From: an uncultured Prevotellaceae bacterium
Lineage (GTDB): Bacteria > Bacteroidota > Bacteroidia > Bacteroidales > Bacteroidaceae
Assembly (NCBI GenBank): GCA_902771155.1
Contig: CACXVS010000069.1
Location: 1-7,854 of the forward strand
Reading direction: 5' to 3'
Length of the DNA: 7,854 nucleotides
Below the pieces are notes generated by a model. That model searched no databases. It saw only the letters and a list, made by a program, of their open reading frames with translations, and was not told the origin of the DNA. A program made the translations under genes and the position numbers. Shown here in pieces: positions 1 to 6,996 of the stretch (the stretch's first letter is position 1; each line of letters starts with the position of its first letter).

Positions 1-246
1 CAGGAGATGCGCCAGGAGCGTTTCGACAACTGGGAGCTGACTGACGATCACGGTATGCACATCTTCGGTGTGGCCAAGGATCAGAACGGCAAGGAGTATT
101 ATATGGTACAGAACTCATGGGGTGAGACTGGCGATTATAAGGGCATTTGGTATATGACCAAGGCCTTCATCGCCGCCAACACTATGGACTTCCTGATCAA
201 TAAAAACGCGATACCAGCAGAAATCAGAAAGAAACTCGGTCTCTAA
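1..246 (+). CDS. C1B-family cysteine aminopeptidase (bleomycin hydrolase/PepC type), 3' end only
   Basis: This is the C-terminal ~81 residues of a papain-like peptidase; the frame is open through the left edge, so the start and the catalytic Cys lie outside the window. Two of the three catalytic residues are visible: His in DDHGMHIFGV and Asn in VQNSWGE, followed by the glycine-rich G-D-Y-K-G-I-W strand typical of bleomycin hydrolase and PepC. The end, AIPAEIRKKLGL, matches the usual C-terminus of Bacteroidales members as I remember them. The family releases N-terminal amino acids from peptides, usually as a cytoplasmic hexamer. Some Bacteroidetes homologues carry signal peptides, so location cannot be judged here. 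It is followed by a strong terminator, so it is transcriptionally separate from recJ. The family call is firm; exact specificity is unknown. Confidence 0.9.
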   Translation, partial: QEMRQERFDNWELTDDHGMHIFGVAKDQNGKEYYMVQNSWGETGDYKGIWYMTKAFIAANTMDFLINKNAIPAEIRKKLGL

Positions 247-271
247 GCGATTTTCTTAAATAAGATAAAAA

Positions 272-322
272 AGGGCATAATCTGTTAAAATTTAAGCAGA
301 TTATGCCCTAAATTCGTTTTTT
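272..322 (+). terminator. Rho-independent terminator of the peptidase gene
   Basis: A perfect 13-bp inverted repeat (AGGGCATAATCTG at 272-284, CAGATTATGCCCT at 297-309) encloses a 12-nt A/T-rich loop. A run of six T follows at 317-322. It starts 26 nt after the peptidase stop codon. There are also A residues before the stem (267-272), so weak termination in the other direction is possible, but no - strand gene needs it. Confidence 0.9.
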
Positions 323-331
323 ATGAGTAAC

Positions 332-364
332 TTTACACCCAAATTGCCGAAATAGGCATTTTTG
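332..364 (+). promoter_or_regulatory. Possible Bacteroidetes-type promoter for recJ-recQ (weak match)
   Basis: The 78 nt between the terminator and recJ hold no gene. The best promoter candidate is TTTA (332-335), a 21-nt spacer, then CATTTTTG (357-364). The Bacteroidetes primary sigma consensus is TTTG, N19-21, TAnnTTTG, so one base differs in each box. Transcription would start near 371 and give a leader of about 30 nt. A short GCC/GGC inverted repeat (345-356) lies in the spacer. This is inference from consensus and spacing only. Confidence 0.35.
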
Positions 365-400
365 ACACCAAAGCGAAAAGAATAAAAAATAAATATATTA

Positions 401-2122
401 ATGCATTTCAAATGGAATTACGAACCACCTACATCAGAACGACAGACGGCAGCTAAGGAGCTGGGAGAGAAGATCGGCATGAGTCCGATCCTCGCCGACC
501 TGCTCATTCAGCGAGGCATCAAGACGGAGAGCGCAGCAAAGCGGTTCTTCCGTCCTATGCTAAGTGAACTGATTGACCCGTTCCTGATGAACGACATGGA
601 CGTGGCGGTTGACAGACTGAACGACGCAATGGGGCGCAAAGAGCGCATCATGGTGTATGGCGACTACGATGTCGATGGATGTACGGCGGTAGCTTTGGTG
701 TATAAGTTTCTACAGCAATTCTATTCCAACATCGAATACTATATTCCTGACCGTTATGAGGAGGGCTATGGTATCAGCAGAAAGGGAATAGACTATGCGA
801 AAGAAGCGGGTGTTAAACTGGTGATTGTGCTCGATTGCGGTATCAAGGCGATCGAGGAAATCAAGTATGCCAAGACACAGGGTATAGACTTCATCATCTG
901 CGACCATCACGTGCCGGATGATGAGTTACCTGAGGCTGTGGCCATTCTCAATCCCAAGCGCATAGACTCCACCTATCCTTTCAAGGATCTTTGTGGCTGT
1001 GGCGTGGGCTTCAAATTCATGCAGGCATTTGCCAAGAACAACGGTATTCCCTTCTCAAGACTGATTCCCCTACTCGACTTCTGTGCCGTGAGTATCGCAG
1101 CAGACATCGTGCCCATCATGGGTGAAAACCGCATCCTGGCCTTCCACGGACTGAAGCAGTTGTCAACGAGTCCGTCGGTAGGTCTGAAGTCGATTATCGA
1201 CATCTGCGGTCTGACGGGGCGTGAGATTACGATGAGTGACATCGTGTTTAAGATCGGCCCTCGTATCAATGCCTCAGGACGTATGCAGAACGGTACAGAA
1301 GCGGTGGATCTGCTGGTGGAGCGCGATTTTGAGAAGGCGCTGTCAGAGGCCAGCCACATCAACGAGTACAATGAACAGCGTAAGGATGTGGATAAGCAGA
1401 TGACCGAGGAGGCCAACCAGATTGTGGAGAAGCTCGAGAGTCAGGAACACCAGTCGAGTATCGTACTCTTTGACGAGAACTGGAAGAAGGGCGTGATCGG
1501 CATCGTGGCTTCAAGACTCACAGAACTCTATTATCGTCCGACGGTGGTGCTGACGAAATTCAACGGTATAGCTACTGGTTCTGCACGTAGTGTAGCCGGC
1601 TACGACCTCTATGATGCCATCAAGAGTTGTCGTGACCTGCTGCTGAACTTCGGCGGACATACTTATGCCGTAGGCCTATCACTGAGAATCGAGAATATCC
1701 CTGAGTTCCGTCGCCGTTTCCAGAAATATGTCAGCGAACATATCCTGCCTGAGCAGACGGAGGCTACGCTGGACATTAACGCCGTGGTTGACTTCAAGGA
1801 TGTCACCAAGAAACTGCATAACGACCTGAAGAAGTTTGCACCTCACGGTCCTGACAACCCCAAGCCCCTGTTCTGCACGCGCAACGTGTATGACTATGGT
1901 ACATCGAAGGTGGTGGGTCGTCAGCAGGAGCATATCAAACTGGAACTGGTGGATTCGAAGTCGAGCAATGTACTGAATGGTATCGCCTTCGGACAAAGCG
2001 ACTCTGCGAGATTCATCAAGTCGAAGCGTTCGTTTGATATCGTCTATACCATCGAGGACAATATCTACAAGCGTAACGAGGTGCAGTTGCAGATTGAAGA
2101 CATCCAACCGAGCGAGGAATAG
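401..2122 (+). CDS. recJ: Single-stranded-DNA-specific 5'-3' exonuclease RecJ
   Basis: A 573-residue RecJ, about the usual length. RecJ degrades single-stranded DNA 5' to 3' in recombination, mismatch repair and stalled-fork processing, in the cytoplasm, using divalent metal ions. The DHH phosphoesterase domain is complete: DYDVDG at residues 88-93, VLDCG near 143-147, DHH at 168-170 and the acidic ADIVP near 234-238. GPRINASGRM (286-295) and KGVIGIVASRL (363-373) are standard RecJ blocks. The DHHA1 part carries TGSARSVAGYDLYDAI (392-407) and the GGH motif at 418-420. Residues ~455-565 fit the C-terminal OB-fold that binds single-stranded DNA. The ATG at 401 follows an A/T-rich stretch without a clear Shine-Dalgarno, normal for Bacteroidetes. 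recQ follows 13 nt downstream, so the two are probably one transcript. No damage is seen. Confidence 0.96.
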   Translation: MHFKWNYEPPTSERQTAAKELGEKIGMSPILADLLIQRGIKTESAAKRFFRPMLSELIDPFLMNDMDVAVDRLNDAMGRKERIMVYGDYDVDGCTAVALVYKFLQQFYSNIEYYIPDRYEEGYGISRKGIDYAKEAGVKLVIVLDCGIKAIEEIKYAKTQGIDFIICDHHVPDDELPEAVAILNPKRIDSTYPFKDLCGCGVGFKFMQAFAKNNGIPFSRLIPLLDFCAVSIAADIVPIMGENRILAFHGLKQLSTSPSVGLKSIIDICGLTGREITMSDIVFKIGPRINASGRMQNGTEAVDLLVERDFEKALSEASHINEYNEQRKDVDKQMTEEANQIVEKLESQEHQSSIVLFDENWKKGVIGIVASRLTELYYRPTVVLTKFNGIATGSARSVAGYDLYDAIKSCRDLLLNFGGHTYAVGLSLRIENIPEFRRRFQKYVSEHILPEQTEATLDINAVVDFKDVTKKLHNDLKKFAPHGPDNPKPLFCTRNVYDYGTSKVVGRQQEHIKLELVDSKSSNVLNGIAFGQSDSARFIKSKRSFDIVYTIEDNIYKRNEVQLQIEDIQPSEE

Positions 2123-2135
2123 ATTATAGTGAATA

Positions 2136-4079
2136 GTGGATAGTTATCAACTAATCCTAAAGAGATACTGGGGCTACGATGATTTCCGTGGGATTCAGCG
2201 GGAAATCATCGAGTCGATAGGCAGCGGACACGACACGTTAGGTCTGATGCCGACGGGTGGTGGAAAGTCGATTACGTTCCAAGTGCCGGCATTGGCACAG
2301 GAGGGTACTTGTATTGTCATCACCCCTCTGATTGCCCTCATGAAGGATCAGGTGGATAATTTGAGACGCAGGGGCATCCGTGCAGCAGCCATCTATTCAG
2401 GACTGACTCGTGAAGAGATTGTCATGACCCTTGAGAACTGCATCTTTGGCGACATCCGTATTCTCTATGTGTCGCCAGAGCGACTTTCCTCTGATCTTTT
2501 CCAGACGAAACTACGTCACATGCGTGTGAGTTTCATCACCGTTGACGAGGCACATTGCATCTCGCAATGGGGTTATGATTTCCGTCCGTCGTATTTAGAG
2601 ATTGCCAAGATTCGCAAATTGGTGCCTAAAGCTCCTGTGCTTGCACTAACGGCTACAGCCACCCCTGCTGTCGTCAAAGACATCCAGGATAAACTGGTTT
2701 TTCCACGCTCCCTGAGTCGAATCCAGAGCCAGTCGAAGGACCTGCCGAATGGGAATGTCTTCCGCATGAGTTTCGAGCGGAAGAATCTCGCCTATGTCGT
2801 GCGGAAAGCCCCTGACAAGCGGGAACAACTGCTACATATTTTGAATAGTATGAAGGGCACAGCCATCGTCTATGCCCGCAGCAGAAAACGTACGAAAGAG
2901 TTTGCAGAACTGTTGAATGAGGCAGGCATCACCGCCACTTTCTATCATGCAGGTCTTGACAGTGTGGTAAAAGACGAAAGACAAAGAGACTGGCAACAGG
3001 ACAAGGTGCGTGTGATGGTGGCAACCAATGCCTTTGGCATGGGTATCGACAAACCTGACGTGAGGCTCGTCATCCATATGGACTGTCCTGACAGCATAGA
3101 GGCTTATTTCCAGGAAGCAGGACGCGCCGGGCGTGACGGTAAGAAGGCCTATGCCGTCTTGCTCTATAACGATGCCGACCATCGCAAACTCGAGAAACGC
3201 ATCGCCGACACCTTCCCAGAGAAAGACTATATCAAACAGGTGTATGAGCACTTGGCCTATTACTATCAGATCGGTGTGGGCTCAGGATATAACCATACTT
3301 TCGAGTTTAATATCGACGAGTTCTGTCATACCTATCACCACTTCCCCATTCAAGTGGATTCTGCTTTGAAGATCCTGAACCGTGCCGGCTATATTGAATA
3401 TACGGAGGAACAGGATAATCAGGCCAGGGTGATGTTCACCGTGAGCAGGAACGACCTCTACCGTCTGGAAAACAACACCCCCAATGAAGACAAGGTAATT
3501 ACGGCGTTACTGCGTAATTACGGTGGTCTGTTTACGGACTACAACTATATCGATGAGAGTTTCATTGCCAGTCAGACGGCACTCCAGCCACAACAACTTT
3601 ACCAAATCTTAAAGAGTCTGAGCCAGCGGCATATCCTGCATTTCATCCCTCAGAAGAAGACCCCTTATATCCGTTATACACAACGACGTGAGGATATGGA
3701 ACACGTGCAAATAAAGCCCGAGGTGTATGAGGAAAGAAAGGCACAGTTCAGTGAGCGCATCCACAAGATGATAGGCTATGCCACCAACGATGACGTGTGT
3801 CGCAGCAAACAGTTGCTTAACTATTTCGGTGAGGAGAGCAACAAAGACTGTGGTCAGTGCGACGTATGTTTGAGTCACAGACCTGAGGGGCTGGTTTCGG
3901 AGCCTCGTCTGAATGAAGCGATGGATAGAATCCTCGCCTTATTAAACGACGGGAAGTCCCACCCCATTACAGACTTACGCGACATCCAGTTGCCTACTGA
4001 CGAACTGGATGCCGCGCTGTCCTATCTGATGAAAGAGGAATATATCTGCCAGGCAGACGGGTTCCTCAGGAAACTCTAA
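2136..4079 (+). CDS. recQ: RecQ-family ATP-dependent 3'-5' DNA helicase
   Basis: A 647-residue RecQ that unwinds DNA for recombination and fork repair, usually feeding 5' ends to RecJ. The start is GTG at 2136: an in-frame TGA at 2130-2132 rules out anything upstream and the protein begins directly with the expected helicase N-terminus. Motifs: FRGIQREII (residues 17-25), Walker A TGGGKS (40-45), DEAHCISQWGYDFRP (137-151, including the RecQ aromatic loop), LTATATP (171-177), ATNAFGMGIDKPDVR (296-310) and QEAGRAGRDG (326-335). The zinc cluster has four Cys at 555, 572, 575 and 578 around the RecQ block LLNYFGEE. In E. coli RecQ the zinc module sits almost directly after the helicase core; here ~180 residues lie between them, looking winged-helix-like. 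A short tail (~590-647), possibly another small helical domain, replaces any recognisable HRDC. Complete and likely functional. Confidence 0.95.
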   Translation: MDSYQLILKRYWGYDDFRGIQREIIESIGSGHDTLGLMPTGGGKSITFQVPALAQEGTCIVITPLIALMKDQVDNLRRRGIRAAAIYSGLTREEIVMTLENCIFGDIRILYVSPERLSSDLFQTKLRHMRVSFITVDEAHCISQWGYDFRPSYLEIAKIRKLVPKAPVLALTATATPAVVKDIQDKLVFPRSLSRIQSQSKDLPNGNVFRMSFERKNLAYVVRKAPDKREQLLHILNSMKGTAIVYARSRKRTKEFAELLNEAGITATFYHAGLDSVVKDERQRDWQQDKVRVMVATNAFGMGIDKPDVRLVIHMDCPDSIEAYFQEAGRAGRDGKKAYAVLLYNDADHRKLEKRIADTFPEKDYIKQVYEHLAYYYQIGVGSGYNHTFEFNIDEFCHTYHHFPIQVDSALKILNRAGYIEYTEEQDNQARVMFTVSRNDLYRLENNTPNEDKVITALLRNYGGLFTDYNYIDESFIASQTALQPQQLYQILKSLSQRHILHFIPQKKTPYIRYTQRREDMEHVQIKPEVYEERKAQFSERIHKMIGYATNDDVCRSKQLLNYFGEESNKDCGQCDVCLSHRPEGLVSEPRLNEAMDRILALLNDGKSHPITDLRDIQLPTDELDAALSYLMKEEYICQADGFLRKL

Positions 4080-4088
4080 ATCGTAATT

Positions 4089-5378
4089 TTAGAAGTCCAA
4101 CTTCAACTGGCGCTCATCTATCTTGTCATGTTCATGACAATAGCTGCTGCCATCGAAGCAGTGGGTGCAGACCCTACACTTCGGAAGACCGATACTCTCA
4201 ATCAGATCCTCCAATTTGGCGAACTTCAGTGTGGTGAGTCCCAGGCGCTTGGCAATCTCTGCCACCATACGCTGATATTCAGGAGAATCGGTCTGTGCAT
4301 ACTTCTCGAGATTCTTCTTGTCGTCGCCCTCGAAATCCTTGATGATACGACGGGTAATCAACTCCATATCACTCTTGGAAGAGGTGAAGCCGATGAACGG
4401 ACAGCCATAGACCAGAGGCGGACAAGAGATGCGGCAGTGAACCTCCTTGGCACCATACTCGAAAAAGGTTCTCACGTTATCCTTCAACTGGGTACCACGT
4501 ACGATGGAGTCGTCGCAGAACACCACGCGCTGATCCTTCAGCAAAGCAGGGTTTGGAATCAACTTCATCTTTGCCACCAAAGCACGGCGCTCCTGATTTC
4601 CAGGTGTGAAAGAGCGGGGCCATGTGGGAGTGTATTTCAGGACGGAACGCTTGTAAGGAACCCCCTTACCTTCGGCATAACCCAAGGCCATACCGACACC
4701 AGAGTCAGGTACACCACAGACGCTAGCACTTCCATCGAGTCGGCTGTCAAGAAGACGATCTCACCAGGACCTAAGTCTCTGACACGATGGAAATCGAGAT
4801 TCGGGAAACTCGTAGTCTCACTCGAAACGGCATAAGAACCGTCTTTCTTTCCGATTACGATCGGTGTACGACCCAGGAAGTCACGGGCTGCGATAATGCC
4901 CTTCTCCGTGAGGATCAGCATCGAGCATGAGCCCTCTATCTTCCTATATACCAAATTGATACCTTCTACAAATGTGCGGCCCATATTGATGAGCAGCGCC
5001 ACAAGTTCTGTCTGGTTGATGGTGTTTGCCGAATACTCACTGAAGTGCATACGCTTGGGCAATCTCCTCCAAGTTGTTGATCTTTGCTACTGTCACTACA
5101 GCATAGCGCCCCAGATGTGAGTTTACGAGGATGGGCTGCGGGTCTGTGTCACTGATGACACCAATGCCTTGATGGCCTGAGAAAGAGTCGAGTTCATCCT
5201 CGAACTTAGAACGGAAATAGTCACGTTCCAGATTATGGATCTTACGACTGAAGCCCTTCTCCTCATCATATGTTACAAGACCTGCGCGACGTGTTCCAAG
5301 GTGTGAATTATAGTCTGTGCCGTAAAACAGGTCGTTGACGCAGCACTTTGTTGATATGGTTCCAAAGAATCCTCCCAT
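4089..5378 (-). pseudogene. PurF-like amidophosphoribosyltransferase homologue lacking the glutaminase Cys, disrupted by two deletions/frameshifts
   Basis: Three pieces in different frames together make a PurF-like protein. Piece 1 (5378 to ~5055) is the N-terminal Ntn-hydrolase-like domain, starting MGGFFGTIS. Piece 2 (~5060 to ~4730) continues with KRMHFSEYSAN to DLGPGEIVFLTADSME. Piece 3 (~4724 to 4089) is the phosphoribosyltransferase domain, with CGVPDSGVGMALGYAEGKG, the PRPP-binding motif VVFCDDSIVRGTQL and a Cys-rich end, KCRVCTHCFDGSSYC. At the first break (~5051-5060) about 4 codons seem lost out of frame. At the second (~4720-4735) about 50 residues are missing, the stretch holding the family's YVYFARPDS-like region. 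Normal PurF makes phosphoribosylamine from PRPP and glutamine, the first step of purine synthesis. Here residue 2 is Gly, not the nucleophilic Cys. It follows the MaoC-like gene by 25 nt; the start has AAGGAAAAGGA upstream. Pseudogene or assembly error cannot be separated here. Confidence 0.85.
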
Positions 5379-5403
5379 ATGTGTTATCCTTTTCCTTTAT
5401 ACC

Positions 5404-5868
5404 TTATTTAAAATAATACAAGAACGAAGCAATACCTTCGAGTGCGGGCTTACGCTGTCCCTCTATTTCAATTCTGAAATCAATTTCTGCCTTGCAGATG
5501 CCACGCAGATTCTGGATGTTGTGCAACTTGGTAACCAGACGAACCTTTGAGCCAGTGATGACAGGCTGTCCGAAGCGCATCTTGTCCATACCATAGTTGA
5601 CAAGCATCTTGATGTTGTTTACCTCAATGATCTGATCCCACATGTAAGGAAGCAAAGACAATGTCAGATAGCCATGAGCGATGGTACTCTGATACTGACT
5701 CTCTTTCTTGGCGCGCTCCACATCAACATGGATCCACTGATGGTCGAGTGTGGCATCAGCAAAAAGGTTGATACGATCCTGATCTACTAACAGCCACTCA
5801 GAAGCACCGAGTTCCTCACCGAGGTGGGCTGCAAATTCATCATACGAATTAATGACTAACTTTCCCAT
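5404..5868 (-). CDS. MaoC/NodN-like hotdog-fold dehydratase
   Basis: A 154-residue single-hotdog protein of the MaoC-like family, NodN branch, close to the usual ~150-160 residues. Members hydrate or dehydrate 2-enoyl-CoA or similar thioesters; the true substrate of this branch is generally unknown. The active-site segment is FADATLDHQWIHVD (residues 36-49) with D42 and H47 in the expected positions. It is followed by the IAHGYLTLSLLP block (63-74) and the NYGMDKMRF strand (91-99), both typical of NodN-like proteins. No signal peptide or membrane segment is seen, so it is probably cytoplasmic. The start ATG at 5868 gives the standard N-terminus. Upstream lies the ilvC terminator, and I find no good promoter in the 60-nt gap. 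Downstream the broken purF-like gene starts after 25 nt, suggesting one transcript. I am sure of the family, not of the reaction. Confidence 0.88.
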   Translation of the reverse strand: MGKLVINSYDEFAAHLGEELGASEWLLVDQDRINLFADATLDHQWIHVDVERAKKESQYQSTIAHGYLTLSLLPYMWDQIIEVNNIKMLVNYGMDKMRFGQPVITGSKVRLVTKLHNIQNLRGICKAEIDFRIEIEGQRKPALEGIASFLYYFK

Positions 5869-5875
5869 GATAGTT

Positions 5876-5917
5876 GATTAAAAAGAAGCGCGGGGGCGCT
5901 CGTTTAGCGTCCCCGCG
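5876..5917 (-). terminator. Rho-independent terminator downstream of ilvC
   Basis: Read on the - strand, CGCGGGGACGCT (5917-5906), loop AAACG, then AGCGCCCCCGCG (5900-5889) form a 12-position stem with one C-A mismatch, followed by CTTCTTTTTAA. The stem starts 11 nt after the ilvC stop codon. It fits the end of the ilv transcript and leaves the MaoC-like gene dependent on read-through or on a promoter I could not identify. Confidence 0.85.
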
Positions 5918-5928
5918 TTCCTATATGA

Positions 5929-6978
5929 TTATACGTCTTGATTCTCTGGACGAAGTTTGCGTACGGTCTCACCTGCACGCCACATCTCCTGATTACGCAT
6001 AGCCTCGAGTTCCTTCTCCAGACCTGCACGGTAGTCGGGCTTAGAGTTAGCATCGATAGTGATCTGTGCCTCGTTACCAGTCTGTACAGAATAGTAGAGC
6101 CACTCCATCACAGGCTTGATGGCATCGTGGAAACGGGGAGCCCAGTCAAGCGCACCACGCTGAGCGGTGGTAGAGCAGTTGGCATACATCCAGTCCATAC
6201 CCTTTGCACCGAAGAGCGGGCCAAGGCTCTGGGTGAGTTCCTCAACGGTCTCGTTGAAAGCCTCCGAGGGAGAGTGTCCGTGCTCACGGAGCACCTCATA
6301 CTGAGCCAGCAACAGACCCTGGATGGCACCCATCAGTGAACCACGCTCACCAGTGAGGTCAGAGGTTGCCTCGCGCTGGAAGGTGGTCTCGAACATATAA
6401 CCTGCACCGATACCAATACCGAAGGCGAGTGTCTTCTCCGTAGCCTTACCAGTAGCATCCTGATAAACTGCATAAGAACAGTTCAGACCACGACCCTCAC
6501 AGAACATCGTGCGGAGAGAGGTACCTGAACCCTTAGGAGCCACCATGATAACATCGACATCCTTTGGAGGAATAACACCTGTACGATCGCTCCAGTTGAT
6601 AGCGAAGCCATGAGAGTAATACAAAGTCTTACCAGGCTTCAGATATTTCTTGATAGTGGGCCACTGCTGAATCTGACCAGCATCAGAAAGCAACATGCAG
6701 AGGATAGTACCCTTCTCTGCTGCCTCCTCGATAGAGAACAGCGTCTCACCGGGAACCCATCCGTCGGCAACAGCCTTGTCATAGGTCTTACCCTGACGCT
6801 GACCAACGATTACATTAAAACCATTGTCACGCAGGTTACAAGCCTGTCCAGGACCCTGAACACCATAACCGATCACGGCGATGGTCTCATTCTTCAATAC
6901 TTCACGTGCTTTCTCCAAAGAGAACTCTTTGCTGGTGACTACAGTCTCAACAACGCCACCGAAATTCATTTCTGCCAT
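5929..6978 (-). CDS. ilvC: Ketol-acid reductoisomerase (KARI)
   Basis: A 349-residue KARI, the NAD(P)H- and Mg-dependent second step of valine and isoleucine synthesis (2-acetolactate to 2,3-dihydroxyisovalerate), cytoplasmic. The Rossmann domain has GYGVQGPGQ (residues 37-45), where most short KARIs have GHAQ, then the cofactor loop GQRQGKTYDKA (59-69). Catalytic residues are visible: H123 in YSHGF, K149 in VAPKGSG, D207 and E211 in SDLTGE, E243 and E247 in NETVEE, and S269 in NCSTTA. One knotted C-terminal domain is present, as in short KARIs, but its sequence (AQYEVLREHGHSPSEA, CSTTAQRG, WAPRF, MWRAGETVRKLRP) resembles the duplicated plant enzymes. The ATG at 6978 sits after an A-rich stretch; M4 is a less likely alternative start. 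A dedicated promoter and long leader precede it and a terminator follows. Complete. Confidence 0.96.
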   Translation of the reverse strand: MAEMNFGGVVETVVTSKEFSLEKAREVLKNETIAVIGYGVQGPGQACNLRDNGFNVIVGQRQGKTYDKAVADGWVPGETLFSIEEAAEKGTILCMLLSDAGQIQQWPTIKKYLKPGKTLYYSHGFAINWSDRTGVIPPKDVDVIMVAPKGSGTSLRTMFCEGRGLNCSYAVYQDATGKATEKTLAFGIGIGAGYMFETTFQREATSDLTGERGSLMGAIQGLLLAQYEVLREHGHSPSEAFNETVEELTQSLGPLFGAKGMDWMYANCSTTAQRGALDWAPRFHDAIKPVMEWLYYSVQTGNEAQITIDANSKPDYRAGLEKELEAMRNQEMWRAGETVRKLRPENQDV

Positions 6979-6996
6979 TTTGATTAAAATTTAAAT

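Noticed and set aside
973..1416. Antisense open frame within recJ
   Set aside because: Ser/Arg-rich translation without any domain, wholly inside conserved recJ coding sequence.
2832..3251. Antisense open frame within recQ
   Set aside because: No recognisable motif, and the + strand here encodes the conserved second helicase domain.
4128..4835. Long + strand open frame (235 codons) opposite the purF-like gene
   Set aside because: Its translation resembles no family I know and it mirrors the codons of a recognisable PurF domain on the other strand; a shadow frame.
5037..5062. Programmed ribosomal frameshift joining the first two purF-like pieces
   Set aside because: No slippery heptamer or stimulatory structure, and residues seem to be missing at the joint. 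The second break lacks ~50 residues, which frameshifting cannot supply.
5938..6339. + strand open frame opposite ilvC
   Set aside because: Lies entirely over conserved KARI coding sequence, with no family resemblance.
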